Positions 1 to 11,479 of a DNA stretch of 64,000 bases are shown one piece after another. The stretch is from Cristatella mucedo (lineage: Eukaryota > Bryozoa > Phylactolaemata > Cristatellidae). Where the stretch lies: NCBI GenBank assembly GCA_009760855.2, contig WPIO01000015.1:196001-260000 (forward strand). The letters are read 5' to 3'. The position numbers and the translations under genes were made by a program. The notes beneath the pieces were generated by a model. The model searched no databases. It was given only the letters and a program-made list of their open reading frames with translations, and had not been told where the DNA came from. Every line of letters starts with the position of its first letter. The first letter of the stretch is position 1.

Positions 1-99
1 CTCCAAACCTGCTGCTTCGTACCCACGGCCCTCACCTAGGGATTGCTTTTCTGGACGTAGACCGCCTGTTGGCAGAAGTGTGTCACCCAGCTGCCTGCC

Positions 100-440
100 G
101 ATGTATTTATCTCTGCCTGTAACTCTACACTGCCACGGGAAGTAAGTGGATCTTATGCTGGAGAGTTTTCTATAGTGCACTCAAAAGTGTAAGCAGCTTT
201 CGGTGTGCATACGATAGTTAGCAGACTTCAGCTCATGCAACAAAGAGAAAGTCAGACGAATAGCTGAGTCAGGGGAAGAATTGAGGTAGTGAGTAGCATG
301 GAAGTAACAGCCCAGGCATGCTGGAAAGGATGAGCCACAGTCGACAGCAGGAAAGTCGATGTTGTTGTATAAGAATTGCGGAAGTGAGTTCCACAATCTG
401 GGACTTGCAGAGCAAAAGCTTCTGTCGCCAACGAGGCATG
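100..440 (-). mobile_element. R3 LINE 3'-end fragment (CR1/L2-like)
   Basis: The segment aligns along its length with 26345-26720, 35035-35400 and 37180-37500. Shared landmarks include a stretch close to CTGTAACTCCACA, then TAGCGCACTCA, AGTGAGTAGCAT and CTTCTGTCGCCAACG. Read on the minus strand it encodes SPRLWNSLPQF, which resembles the A-P-x-x-W-N-S-L-P block found in the C-terminal tail of CR1/L2-like reverse-transcriptase proteins. It is a 5'-truncated, dead copy; the 3' end of the element is at the low-coordinate side. Confidence 0.7.
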
Positions 441-2314
441 TCTCCCCCATGCCACTCTAAAGATGACTACGTCTTATGGATGCTCAGAGTTGCAAAGTCT
501 CAGTAGGTATCCACGCACCTCCACACTTCACTGCTTGCCGTGCTAACTGGCAAGTTGTTGCAATGCCCACAGCCCGTGCTGACCCTTCGACACCCTGCCC
601 TAGTGCTAATACCTGCTTGAAGATAAGGCCTCCTGGTCACGTGGGTACGCACAAACAGTGCGTTGCAGCTCGCGAGCCTCGCATCGCCGTGCATCTACCA
701 AAGTGTCAGCCTGCAAACGTCTTCGTTTTATTTTTTGTACGACCGTGGTGTTTATCTGCTCCTCGGTCGTCGTTCAGTGAAGTTTCTTTATCACCGACGT
801 CTGCCTGCGCCTGCTCTCGTCGTCGTCCGGCGCCGCGTGCTGTCTCTGCGACGCTCCAGAGGCAGCTGTGTGCGTCCACTCTCATCGGCAGCAACATCGG
901 TGCTAGCACGTCCAGCTGTTGCTGCGCGAGGCAGCGGGAGTCAGCCCTGGCAGACGGCCGCACTCTGTGGCTGTCGAAACTGGCGGTTGAACGCTTGGCA
1001 CACAGCCAGGCGTCCGCGTGCCGTCCTCAATACCGATAAGGCCTGATGGCCTGACGACCGAATGCTTTGCTGCTGTCGGCTAATAGCCATATCTCGGTTG
1101 ACGAGTCAGTCGTGTGCACCGCCTGGCTAGCTTCTATGCGAACCACCGACGTGGGCAGGCGTGCGATTGCCTCGGCGCGGGCGGGAGGTTGGGGCCAGGC
1201 CGCTTCCTGGCAGACGCCTGCTTGCCTCTTCGTAACTGGCACCTGACTGCAGACTTTCAGCCTTGGCTTGCTGAAGCTGTTCTGTCCAGTCGGAAATGAG
1301 ACGTTTGCATCCTTTATTACAAGAATCGTAGAAACCGGGACCACGAGTAATGGCAAATCATGAATAATGTGGTGCATATAGAAATCCCGTGGGAAATGGC
1401 ATTCTGAGTTCATTGATTGTAGTCGGATGCCGTTTTTTTCATTGCCCACAACATTGCTGCCATCAGCCCCCTAGCCGGTAGCCTCTTGCAATTGACTGAG
1501 GCTAGGCTAGGCAGGAATCAATCACTCTGTTTCGCCTATATATAGCCGTGAGGGGTAGGCTGATGGTGACAAAGCTTTGAATGTGCTGCTGACCAATGTC
1601 CCGACGGTACTTGGTCGATAGCAAGGGTGGGTGATAGGGTATCGGCTGCGACCTGTTACTGCCTGCAATATCCTCTGCCTTGATGTTGCCTTCGGCTAGG
1701 CGGCAATCATGTCACTGCCATTTAAGGTTCTTCCCCGTCTGCTAGTGCAGAAAAACAATTTTATTACATGCTCTTGCTGCCCTTTTTCTCTTCGATTTAA
1801 TAAATTTGATCGGCATGGCAAAAGCAGAAGCATAATCAAATTTGTTAAGCCTTCAAGCATAGCCGTGTCGTCTGGTGTTACTCGGTTTGTCTTGCGCTGG
1901 TGCACGATTAAATGTGATCTACATGCAAGTAGCTGCCACTGTGACTCGTCTCACTGGCAGCGTTCCTTACTCAGTTTGTCTATATGCGTGAGTGCATGTG
2001 CTTGCCTGTGGCTGGATCTCTGTTTTGCACAACAGTCACGGTCTTAGTTCGATAAGAGTGCATTTATTCCACTCTCTTAGGGCACAGGGCGTTGCATAGC
2101 GATTCGACAAAGGCGGTCAAAATCTTCCTGTGCCCGGCAGTCGCTTGGCATCTGCCGAGCTCTCAGGCATCGCCAAACACAATATCGACTGTCATTTCTA
2201 CTCCAGCGACATTCAGCTCTACCTGTACTTTGACCCTTCTTAGATTGCTTCTGCATCCTACTCCCTCACCTGCCTTGCAGCCACTGTGGACGATGTTGGC
2301 ACTTAGATTAGGTC

Positions 2315-2476
2315 AGCCGTGATGGCACACTAGGTAAGGCGGTTGCTTTACACGGCCTTGGTCCCGAGGTCGTGGTTTCGAATCCTGCGGTCTCTGCTGC
2401 AAGTGGTGGTGATAGCCGTAAAGGCTCTTCTGTCGCTATACAAAAGAGGCTATTAAATCAGCTAGTTTTATTTATC
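2315..2476 (+). mobile_element. tRNA-derived SINE
   Basis: The copy begins GCCGTGATGGCACACTAGG, which contains a good RNA polymerase III A box (TGGCACACTAGG). A B-box-like GGTTTCGAATCC follows about 50 bp on and carries one extra T relative to the canonical GGTTCGAATCC. The 3' body reads GATAGCCGTAAAGGCTCTTC and ends TTAAATCAGCTAG, followed by a TTTA-rich tail. The same structure recurs at least eight times in the window on both strands. Confidence 0.85.
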
Positions 2477-2877
2477 AAAAGCTAACGTCCTGGAGCTCAA
2501 TAGCAATAATACCAACCTACTAGTAATGGGCAAGCCTAACTGTCATCACTTAAGTTAAAAGACATCACTGTTTCAGCTTGCTTCTAGCATCTTTGTCTAG
2601 CGTGGCTTCTGTGCCGCCTGCCTGTAGTCTGGGCATGCTGTTCGTAAACGACTTGTGATTGAATGATTCTGTTACCTCCACTGTCAAGTCGGCCGACTTT
2701 CTGCTGAGGAACATTGTCAAAATTATGTCCTACTTTGACAAGAGTAGCTTGTCAAAATTATGTCCTACTTTCACAAGAGTACGATAGAATAAGATGCTTG
2801 TTTGTGGCATCGAATCTAGATTATTGCGATTCCACTTATTCCTGCCCTGGCCATTGCCCTTAACTGTCTGCAACTTT

Positions 2878-3200
2878 AAAAAAAAACTCAGCAGCTCGTC
2901 TGGTCTGTCATCAAAGGCGTAGCAACCACATCGCTCCTCTTCTGTCTGAGCTTCACCGGCTCCTCATCAAGCATCTAATCGACTTTAAGATCCTCTCTTG
3001 CTCACAGGTCGCTTCAATCGCCGCACCTACCTACCGATGCCCCGACCTCCTTGGGGCTCCTGTTCATGCTCTGGAACTACCTGCTCCTCGGCTTCAAGTA
3101 GTCATCTACCGTTCCTCTCTAAACTGACATTTTTTGTTTTTCGGGTCTTCAGTTCATATGCACCAAAATACTGGAGCTATAGGTTCGTGCTTCTGTTGCT
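2878..3200 (+). mobile_element. Old LINE (CR1/L2-like) remnant
   Basis: Conceptual translation with frameshifts gives LHRLLIKHLIDFKILS, then a block ending SSYAPKYWS. These match the LHWLPVKQRIDFKVLS and FSSYAPKAWNSLP blocks of the better-preserved R1 copy at 24507-25672, in the same order. It is decayed, with several frame breaks, and oriented forward. No element ends can be seen. Confidence 0.65.
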
Positions 3201-3894
3201 ACCTGCCCTGACTTTGCATCGTTTATGTGTCAGCTACCGACTCAACTGTGTTCCGGTCAGCATTCCCCACACCCCGGCGAGCTTAATTTTTTCCTGCTTG
3301 CTTTGCATACTTATTTGCACATGATACGGTGTTGATTGCACATGCAACTAACCAGGGTTCGTCCTACCTAGTCGCCTTGAGCGTCTTCTTGTGTGCTTCT
3401 TCCGTATGCCCGTCTTAACCCGATAGGCTGCTTGTCATTAACTCTTACTTATCACTTCTCTTGCAGCAAGCTGTAAAGTGCCCGGACAGAGATTTTGTCC
3501 TCTTATGGTGCTAGGCAAAAGACTCACTAGTAATATTTTTATTTTGGAAAGTGGCCCCTGCTGTCGGGTTATGGCTGCACGAGTGAGCGATGGTCACGAT
3601 GGTCCTTTCAACTGTCGGAACACAGCGTTTCGTTTAATGCTTTCAGCATTGGCCGTTAATTAAGCAGTACAAACGCTGCAGTACAAAGTGCTGTAGAAAA
3701 GCATCACATCGCTGTTCTGCACGTACCTTTGCCGCCGCTGCTGCTTAGACTGAGACTTAGACTTAGCTTGAGAGTTGAGAGACTGATAAGGGCGGGGCGC
3801 GCAGTCTCTCAAGCATAGAGCTCAGAGATTATGTCCCTTGTGTTGTCTTCTAAGCCTTTTGGAATAACTGTTCTGTTAATCCTCTAGGAGGAAC

Positions 3895-3896
<2 letters not shown>

Positions 3897-3938
<42 letters not shown>

Positions 3939-3966
3939 CGCGCGCGTGCGTGCGCGTGCGTGCGTG
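3897..3966 (+). repeat. GT microsatellite grading into GC/GT
   Basis: About 18 GT units are followed by a GTGC/GCGC-rich segment. It is intronic. Alternating purine-pyrimidine of this kind can adopt Z-DNA, which is general knowledge and not shown here. Confidence 0.9.
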
Positions 3967-5116
3967 CACTCGTGCTTAGCTAATACGCTCTTAAGGCTGT
4001 ATTACAGCATGCTACCAGCGCACTCTGCCCTGCTGCACGCACCCTGTTTACTCCTAGTCTTCTAACATCAAGGCAGGCAGACGCAGCGGGTGCAGCAGCA
4101 GCAGGAGTCGATGGAGTGCAGCTGAGACCACCGTGTTTTGACCAGTGCTGTCTGACTCAGGGGGATGCTTTCAGTAACGGAAGCGCACGGGTGGCCGCAC
4201 ACACCGTGCGGCCACAGGCAGCCTGTCGGCGCTAGCGCAGTGTGCGAGGATTTTTCTGAGCCCAATTCGTGCAGAGCGCTCCACTTTCTGCTCTGACCCG
4301 TTTTTGGGCGTGGCATCAGATCGGCTCAGCCGAGGCTCTGCCCTGCCTCGCGCTCACGGCCGTCGGCTGCCGAGAAGCATGCATTCCGTTGCTCACCCTG
4401 TTGACGACTTTCGACTTTGTTTTTCCGTCCAGCCATTGGTCGATAGCATCCCAGTGCTGTGAATGACATTATTGGAAATCAGAGTGCACCCAGATAAGCT
4501 TTCTGTTCGGGGTCCTACCTCTGTCGGTGCTGGCATGGTGGCTTAGCATGGCGCGGCGGCTGTAGCACTGGTGCGTAGGCTTAGCGGGGCCAGAGTGCAG
4601 GACAGCTCTGTAGTGGCAGGGCTTCCCCGAGTAGTCTTCCCCGAGAGAGTAGCCACAGCGCTCCTACCGCCAGAGCCTTCGTCGCAGGGGCGCGATCGGC
4701 GGTGGCTGACGCCGTGCAGCTTCCGATGAGCTCACCCTAGACAGGCGATCGGTCAGCTGCAGCTCGCCGAGTTGCCGAGTTGCCCACGATGCCATGGAGC
4801 AGACCGACGCAGCCGCCGTGCCCTGTGGCCTGATAGCGGCAGCCTCGCTCGCATCGCCCCGGAAACGATCGCTTGCGGCGCTCGTCTGCGAGTCGGCTCT
4901 CAGCATCGTCGACTCGTTCCTCCTCCATGCTAAGGCGTTGGCGCGTGGACTAAAGTTAAAGCCTGCTGATGGGCTAGGGACAGTGGCGCTCTCACGTGGT
5001 GCATCCATTAGAGCTGGACCGGGCGCTTCGGTCACGTGGCTCGGCTAGTGCTGCAACTGGCGCTCTGCTTCTCTGCCGCTGGCCTGAGCTCGGCCAACGC
5101 CCTGCCATCGTTGCAG

Positions 5117-5202
5117 CCGAGGGCTCGGCCACGTGCAGCCTGAAGCCGCCATGCTCCAAGGAGCACTTCTTCGAGTACATGACCCCGTGCCAGGGCAATC
5201 AG
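5117..5202 (+). CDS. ELAPOR1/2: ELAPOR1/2 homologue, exon a (first recognised)
   Basis: First recognisable exon of the window's main gene, a homologue of vertebrate ELAPOR1/2, a type I endosome/lysosome membrane protein linked to apoptosis and autophagy. The acceptor is CATCGTTGCAG, the donor CAG|GTACAC. It enters in phase 1 and leaves in phase 0. The 28 complete codons (residues 1-28 of the partial protein) include TCSLKPPCSKEHFFEYMTPC, whose cysteine spacing and aromatic pattern match the family's xCxxxPxCxxxDYFYxxxxC stretch. The human protein is about 1,013 residues, so roughly the first 300 should be encoded further upstream. The exon boundary agrees with the next exon, where the sequence continues T-M-K-M-Y-R-W. 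Confidence 0.85.
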
Positions 5203-5645
5203 GTACACATACACACCCAGGAGGTGCCGGCTGCCCCTCGGGCAAGCCCCAGCACGCTTGCTGCCCGTCCTCTGAGCTACCTGCTGGCTTCGGTGGCTTA
5301 ACCCTTAACCCTGATGGCAAACCCTTCGGTTCGACCGGCTTCGGCTTTCGGCTTCGGCTTTCGGCTTCGGTACTCGTGGTCGCTCTAGCTGCTGCTCACT
5401 GCAGCTGCTGCTGCTGCTGCTGCTTCAGCCTGCTGGCGCCTTACATGGGGGCTGCCACCCTGATGAGGTGCCTCCCCGCTGCCACCTCTCATGCCTCGCT
5501 GCCTCCTCCTCGCTGCCTCCTCCCCACTGCCACCTCTGCGCTCGATGCTGCCCGATGCAGCGTAGCTGCTGCGATTGCTGCCCCGGTGCCTGCGGCTCGA
5601 AGCTCGCGCGTGCGCACGCACGCCCCGTCATCTGTCTGTCTGCAG
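5203..5645 (+). other. Intron a-b
   Basis: GT-AG intron of 443 bp. It holds a short TTCGGC hexamer array (about 5335-5375) and a CTG run (about 5404-5433). Nothing else is recognised. Confidence 0.8.
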
Positions 5646-5928
5646 ACCATGAAGATGTACAGGTGGCTCGAGCCGCTGCTGTGCAACCCGCTGCTGAATG
5701 GCAGCGTGCCCCTGCCGCCTTCCGGCAAGCTGCAGCCGTGTCCGCCCTGCAATCCGGGCTCGACGTGGAACGGGTCGGCATGCAGCCTGTGCCCCGCCGG
5801 CGCCTACTCGGACGGCGTTCGGCCGTGCCAGCGGTGTCCCGTGCACACGGCGCCAGTGACCGGTGTCCAATACAGGTGGTGGAACTCGCTGCCGCCCAAC
5901 GTGACCACCAGCTGCCTCACGACGTCTG
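5646..5928 (+). CDS. ELAPOR1/2: ELAPOR1/2 homologue, exon b (cysteine-rich repeat)
   Basis: Encodes residues 29-122 plus the first base of codon 123. The acceptor is CTGTCTGTCTGCAG, the donor TCTG|GTAAGA, near consensus. It contains CPPCNPGSTWNGSACSLCPA followed by YSDGVRPCQRCP, a tandem cysteine-rich module (the ephrin-receptor-like GCC2/GCC3 type) with nearly the same cysteine spacing as the vertebrate proteins. YRWWNSLPPNVTTS then matches the conserved YKWWNTLPTN region and carries an N-glycosylation sequon (NVT). The segment is extracellular/lumenal. Phase is 0 in and 1 out. A TC microsatellite starts about 17 bp after the donor. Confidence 0.95.
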
Positions 5929-5943
5929 GTAAGAAGCCAGCAC

Positions 5944-5944
<1 letters not shown>

Positions 5945-5987
<43 letters not shown>
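5945..5987 (+). repeat. TC microsatellite beside a donor site
   Basis: About 21 TC units start 17 bp downstream of the exon b donor. They form a perfect intronic pyrimidine tract close to the splice site. Confidence 0.95.
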
Positions 5988-5989
<2 letters not shown>

Positions 5990-6339
5990 GGCCGCTCACA
6001 GCCAGGTGCCACAAGCTGGCACGGCGCATGCGTCGTACACAGCCTTTGCCAGCAAACTGCTCTGAATCATGTCCGGGTTGCCGTCTTTGTACAATTTCTG
6101 GCTGTGCGTCGGTAGCGTGCCAGTCTTAGCTGTTGCCGTCAAAGTAGTTGCACCCTTTGTCAAACTCAATCGCTGGTTTTTGTGTGCAGTGGAATAAGCC
6201 GGTGGGTGCAGCCGCTTAGTAGCCGAGAAATTTTAAGTTCTTCCACGGTTCTTCAATTAACCTGTTATGAGCAGAGCAAATGCAGTGTGCAGTAAGTGTG
6301 CTTTTCGTAGCCTCTATACAGATGGCATCAACTTCCTTG

Positions 6340-6860
6340 ACTGGCATTTTATAATGGTAATAGTAATAATAATAAGTCGTTCGTATAGCAACCTAGGAGA
6401 ACCAAATCTCTTATTCCTGTGCTTTTAATACTGCTGCAGGAGACCTTTGATGATGATTGCAATAATAATAATAATAATTTTTATTATTGTTATTTGTTTA
6501 ATAATAAGTCGTTTGTCTAGCATCCTAATTCTAAGAGAACCAACCAAATCTGCTACCCATATACTTAACAACATGCTGCAGGAGGCATTTGATGACAATT
6601 ACAATAGCAATAATGTAATGATAATATGAATTATTATTATTGTTATTGTGTTAATAATAAGTCGTTTGTTTAACACCCTACGAGAATCAAATCTGCTGTC
6701 CATATGCTTTAAAAAATGCTGCAGGAGGCATATGATGATAGTTACAATAATAATAATAATAGTAATTACTATTGTTATGTTAATAATAAGCTGATTGTAT
6801 AATGCTCTAAGAGAACCAAATCCACTATCCGTATGTTTTACAGCTCACTGCAGGACAAGC
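6340..6860 (-). repeat. Four-copy tandem array of an R2 LINE 3' terminus
   Basis: The motif AATAATAAGTCGTTTGT, followed by GAGAACCAAATC and then GCAGGAGGCATTTGATGA, recurs with starts near 6374, 6506, 6659 and 6788, so the period is about 130-150 bp. Each unit carries its own TAA/ATT tail. The unit matches the 3' end of the R2 element that continues immediately to the right, so the terminus has been duplicated in tandem. Confidence 0.75.
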
Positions 6861-7500
6861 AATAACCAAGAAAATATGGTAAGCAAGGTGTTAAGTTAAG
6901 ACAAACATGCAAAAGCACGCAAGAAGACATTCATGGCCGTCGTTTGGTAGGATCCCTGGTTAGTACTATGCACTGAATCATTCACAGACAAGCCAAAATA
7001 GCACACAGGAACAAAAAGACGTTCGTGGCCTCTCCTCCTCTCCTCCTCCTCCCCCCCAGGGAATGCTGTACCAAACAGATGCCGTATTTTACTGAGATAA
7101 TGCAAAGTCAATGCAGGTGGTGACAGAAGCCCAAAGGGACTTCCAGACTTTTTGGTGCTACCAGCTGAATGCCTGATCACCAGCAAATTTCAGTTTAGCT
7201 CGAGGAACTGCTGCCAAGCGATCGGAAGCCGGGAGAGCGGGCTATGCAAGAGCACATTAGATGAGCAAGGCACTCGAATAGGTAGGCTGATGGATGAAAC
7301 CTTTAGTAGGCCAGAGTGGGACCGTACAGGGTGAATCCATGCTTGAAAGTAATCTACTGGTGCGATAGCCAAAAGGTTTCCAGTTTTCCCTCGAGGAGGC
7401 CGTGCAGAGGAGGCACCGTCACTGTCAGGCTCCTTCCCCTTCTTCCTACTGGGTCTCCGTGCCGCCCTCCTGTGACACTTCCTTTGATATGAAATCATTC
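6861..7500 (-). mobile_element. R2 LINE fragment (CR1/L2-like)
   Basis: Shares order and sequence with 29876-30545. Landmarks are GCAATAACCAAG, ACATGCAAAAGCACGC, AATGCAGGTGGTGAC and GCACTCGAATAGGTAGGCTGATG. In the 29.9-30.5 kb copy the matching region encodes, on the minus strand, the ITPLL/LHWLP region of a reverse-transcriptase tail. This copy is 5'-truncated and decayed. Confidence 0.65.
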
Positions 7501-8863
7501 CCTGTCACTCAGACCAACAAGCACCTGAGCTGGAGCCAGTTTCCGTTCCACTGATCGGAACCCTTCCCTTGTCCTTCAGCAACCAGATTATCGATGGCTG
7601 GCTTGCTGAGATACCGGTCGAATTCAGGAGATGGCTGTCTGCTCCGTGTGAGGGAAGCCCTCGGGGTCGTCTGCTAGCAGACAGTCGATCGGCAGCAGCC
7701 GAGGGCGAGGGGAGATGAGGAGGGTGCAGCCAGGATCCGGTTGCACGGCTCCGGCCGTGTTTGTCATCACCCGCAGAAGAAGTCGCTAGCCCTTGGCTGC
7801 AAAGCTAGATGCTGGCAGCACCACGTGTGCAGCCTGCGCGATTGCTCTTGCCGGCGAGAAAGGCTCGTTTTGAACCACTTGTTTTCGCTGCAAGGCAACT
7901 GCCGCAGGCTGTCGCTGCAGCTGCCGCTCAGCGGCTGATTGGAAGGCACCAGAATTACCTGCTTAAAAATCATCAGCATTAAAGCTTGGCCTGAGCAGAG
8001 AGGCCCAGTTATTTAGTTATATAAGCATTCTGTCCACTTGTGGAGAAGCGGCTACTTCTGCATCCAATCTAACTAGATAATCGTTACATTTTTATTATTA
8101 CAGTGCTCACACTGAGTGCGATAATTATTTGAAATGGTTCTCTCGAAATCAATCTGCATTATTTAGCCCCGTGCTTTGCCGTTCGGGTAGTTTTACAGCT
8201 AAATGTTTTGCTAATGTTGGGGAATCTGGTGTATCACTTTTGCTGCCGTAAGGTTTCCGATTGTTTGGTTAGTAGCCGACTTGCAGGCGTGTACTATGTA
8301 CATAGCAAGGAGTCTCGCAACAGAACTGGAAAAATACAATCGTATTGTGCAAGGCAAGCCATAAAAAATAGACAAACTGGTGATAGGTTTCAGTTATACA
8401 AACGGTGCCAAGTTTTGAACAGATGGGGTATTTGATTCAAAATTAAGAAGTTTACTTACACTTGTGAGCGGCAAGCCTAGAACTAAGTGGTGAAGCATGT
8501 AATAAAGGGTTCTATGCGCGTTACCGCTACTGGAGGCGCGGTCGTCCTGGGTCTTTCGTGCTGCAGGGAGACAATCCTATCATGTGAGAAAGTTTCACCT
8601 CGGAGTTAAGCTGTTTATTCAAGTTTCCTCCTCTGCACGAAGTTAAGAGCCGGAGCCGAAAGCCCTCTTTGAGTCATCAAGTGGCGCCGAATGTGCGGAT
8701 CCTTATCCAGATCTCCAAGATCTGAAGAGATCCAGATCAGGCCGAGGAAAGCTTGCGTCACTCGCCAAGCACTAGTTCTGCCAGCCCACGCTGGTGCTGG
8801 GCTGCTGCAGATGCTGCTCTTGCGTCTAGAGCCGCTCCCAGCCTCGGCGCTCGCTCGTTGCAG

Positions 8864-9120
8864 GCGCTCTGTGCGACAAGGACGTGGCCTGGTCGCTGAT
8901 GGGCGATCACGTGGCCACCTCGTCGGCGTTCGGAGACAACTATGCCGTCTTTTGGCTAAACATTGCTGGGTTTCATGGTCAAGAGAGCACCGAAGACGGG
9001 CAGGTGCACGAGGTCGCCCGTGTCACGTTCGTTTTCCAGCTGGACTGCGACGATGGCGACGTCGCTGCTGCCGCCGGTTCGGCAGGGGCAGCACCTCGCT
9101 GCTCACTGATGTTCCTAAAG
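8864..9120 (+). CDS. ELAPOR1/2: ELAPOR1/2 homologue, exon c
   Basis: Encodes residues 124-208, with codon 123 (Gly) split with exon b. The acceptor is CGCTCGCTCGTTGCAG, the donor CTAAAG|GTGTGG. The family match is strong: DVAWSLMGDHVATSSAFGDN aligns with the vertebrate GWEVAGDHIYTAAGASDND stretch, and EVARVTFVFQLDC with EVARITFVFETLC. This is the lumenal domain between the cysteine-rich repeats and the second cysteine-rich block. Phase is 1 in and 0 out. A run of alanine/glycine (about residues 185-196) is an expansion relative to the vertebrate proteins. Confidence 0.93.
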
Positions 9121-10654
9121 GTGTGGCCCCCCCCCCCCGCCTGCCTGGCGACTAGCTCTTGCATTTCGGCATCTCCCCGTCTTCCGTTCGGTCGTCCGTA
9201 CGCATTATGCAATCTGCTCGATTAGCTAGTGTGTCGTGGGCATAGTGCAGGCGTCTGCAGCGCCCCTCTGGTGCTTGTAGATGTGTGCCTGTAGACGCTT
9301 GTAGATGCGTGCCTGCCTCTCAGCATGCCGCTGTAGCTGCCCCGGAGTGCAATCGATTCGGTCGTAATCGTCGGGGTCTGTTTGCGGCCGTGCAACGATG
9401 CCGCACTTGCCTGCATCATGCTTGCTTTGGTTGCTGGCACTCGCTTAGGCACCTGCTTCCCTGGAATAGGGATTAGGCAAGGGTTCAGGCAAGCCACGAT
9501 CCAGATCGTTAGTCCTGCAGCAGGCAATCCTGTGTTCTCCCTCTGCATGCAGGATGGTAGCTGCCAGAGCTGTCTGCCATCTATACAGGCCTGTAAACGT
9601 GGCTACTGAATCAGCCGATCTGTACTTTTTTGCTGCTCGTGCATTCAATTCCCCCCCCCCACCGAACCGACCCCGGAGTTTGCCAGAAGTCTGATCAGTT
9701 TTGCCGTGGCTCAGTTTTGCCTGCGGTCTGGAGCAGCAAGCAATAGAGGGATTGGCATTGAAGATGGCAGGTAAAAGCATTAGAAAATTAGGAAAAAGAC
9801 TACTAATGCTCGTGTTTATTTTGGCCACCCTCGTTTTTTGTCGGATCTGCTAACTGTAAGCCACAGAGATCTAGGAGCCCTGTGACCTTCAGCGGAGTCA
9901 GACACAGCTGCTCGATGGATCTGGGACTGGCAGTTTAGCTGTAAATATCCATGCTTTTGCTGATGTCGGTGAAGGAGGCTATACTCAATCAGGTGGCTGA
10001 TGGCACAGCTGGTGCCTTGGCCTGTGGCCGATCCTCGAAGAGCATCAGCTGCTGCCCCAAACTGCAGTCTGCTTTTTCTTTACTCCACAGCAGCAGCTGA
10101 CTGTGGCCTGCACTACTGCCCCAACTGAAGCAAACGTTGAATGAAGGCTGAGGTGCCTTGCCCGTTTCGGCTACAGGTATTGAAATTGACGTCTGACTGC
10201 TATACCCCCCCCTCTTCCATGGTGCCTGAATGGTCTGCCAGAGCTTTGGTTGGCTGTTTTCAAGTTGGGCGGTCCTGGCTTGGCACCTGCACCTCACGTG
10301 ATCTCTGACTGAGGCCTCCACCTCCTGCTGGACAGCTGCCAGTTCGGCAGTGGTCTGATCAGGCTTCATGCTAGCACGCAGCATTGCTTGCCCAACAGAA
10401 ACTGATACAGCCCCAGGCAACGCTTGCATCAGGATGCCAGTCGGGCGATTACAGGGTTTTGCTACCGATATTGAAGTCAGGAGTCAGTCCTCTCCCCCTC
10501 CTCATCCTGACCCCTAAAGACCTGTATTTTGACATGGCATATAGGCAACAAACAGCAGACATGCCAGAGTAGTCTTACTGCAAACGTCGGAGTATTTGCT
10601 GGTTCAAACTGAACCAGTCGAATCACTACCAAGCTAGTTTTGTTCTTAGCAGGT

Positions 10655-11030
10655 CTAAATGTTGGTTTTTGTCCTAGTCGTAGGCAAGAGACCGGCCTGG
10701 CCAGTCACGTGGACAGGGAATTGCATGCCCTGATAATACATGTGCCAATCTTTCAAGTAGGGCATCGTGATCAGTAGTGCCAAACGCAGCTGACATGTTG
10801 AGCAAGACCAGGCAGTGACATTGTCATCATCGTTCCTGCTCAGTGTGTCGTTGGTCACACAGAGGAGAGTGGTTTCAGTGGAGTGGTGTCTCTTGAATCC
10901 CGACTGAAATTTCTCTGCCATTTCATGTTTGTCAATGAGTTCCACAAGCTGCTTGGTAACAATCTTTTTAAGAATCTTAGACCATAAAGGAAGAAGGTAG
11001 GCTGGGCTATTGTTTGCAGGACTCTTAATC
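10655..11030 (-). mobile_element. LINE reverse-transcriptase fragment
   Basis: The minus-strand translation contains FQSGFKRHHSTETTLLCVTND, preceded by LVELIDKHEMAEK. This matches the reverse-transcriptase block of CR1/L2-like LINEs (xQSGFRxxHSTETALLxVxND). The catalytic block should follow but the frame decays after about 60 residues. It is a truncated pseudogene copy. Confidence 0.8.
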
Positions 11031-11379
11031 CAATCAGGGCCCTTTTCTGCATGTGAACCTGCGTGCGCGTGTTGTTAGCGTGAGTGTATGTGCGTGCATA
11101 CACCCACGTGTGCACACATGTGGACGTAGTGCATGTGTGTAAATGCAGTCGGATGGGTTGCTGGGCTGCTGTATTTGGTTCTGTTTATTGCTTGCTGTTG
11201 CAGAGCAGCATATGCACCCGCGTGTAAACATCTCTATATGTGATTCACAAAGCCACAATGACTAAGTGTTACTCAAAGTCTGCGCTGTTTTGATGCACAA
11301 CGGGAGTCAACGGACTTAATGTCACAAAATTTAGTGTAACACAAAGAAAGTGAAAGGCAGAGGCCTGGTCAAAAGGTCA

Positions 11380-11478
11380 AAGGCTAAGGAAGAATGCTTC
11401 GTTTGAAGCATATGTAAAGTGCATGAAAAGAGATTTGGTTCTCGTAGGGTGCTGTGAATATATCGTATTGTTATTATT
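11380..11478 (+). mobile_element. R2 LINE 3' terminus
   Basis: Contains the reverse complement of the R2 terminal block, here TTTGGTTCTCGTAGGGTG, followed by an ATT-rich tail. It is oriented opposite to the copy at 6340-7500. Confidence 0.6.
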
Positions 11479-11479
11479 A

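Larger units (their letters stand above)
1..5116 (+). other. Intronic/5' region of the ELAPOR gene
   Basis: No exon was recognised here. It lies upstream of the first recognisable ELAPOR exon and is most simply intron, because that exon begins in the middle of a codon (phase 1). I searched for the cysteine-rich repeats that should precede it and found none, so those exons are probably beyond the left edge. It holds an R3 LINE end (100-440), a 35-bp tandem duplication (2714-2783), a SINE (2315-2476), an old LINE remnant (2878-3200) and a GT array (3897-3966). I see nothing in 441-2314 or 3967-5116. Confidence 0.6.
5929..8863 (+). other. Intron b-c
   Basis: GT-AG intron of 2.9 kb. It holds a TC array (5945-5987), a four-copy tandem array of a LINE 3' terminus (6340-6860) and its parent R2 LINE fragment (6861-7500). 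I see nothing in 7501-8863. Confidence 0.8.

Noticed and set aside
2315-2476. Genuine tRNA gene
   Set aside because: A and B boxes are present but no complete acceptor stem or cloverleaf forms. The non-tRNA body and many similar copies show it is a SINE.
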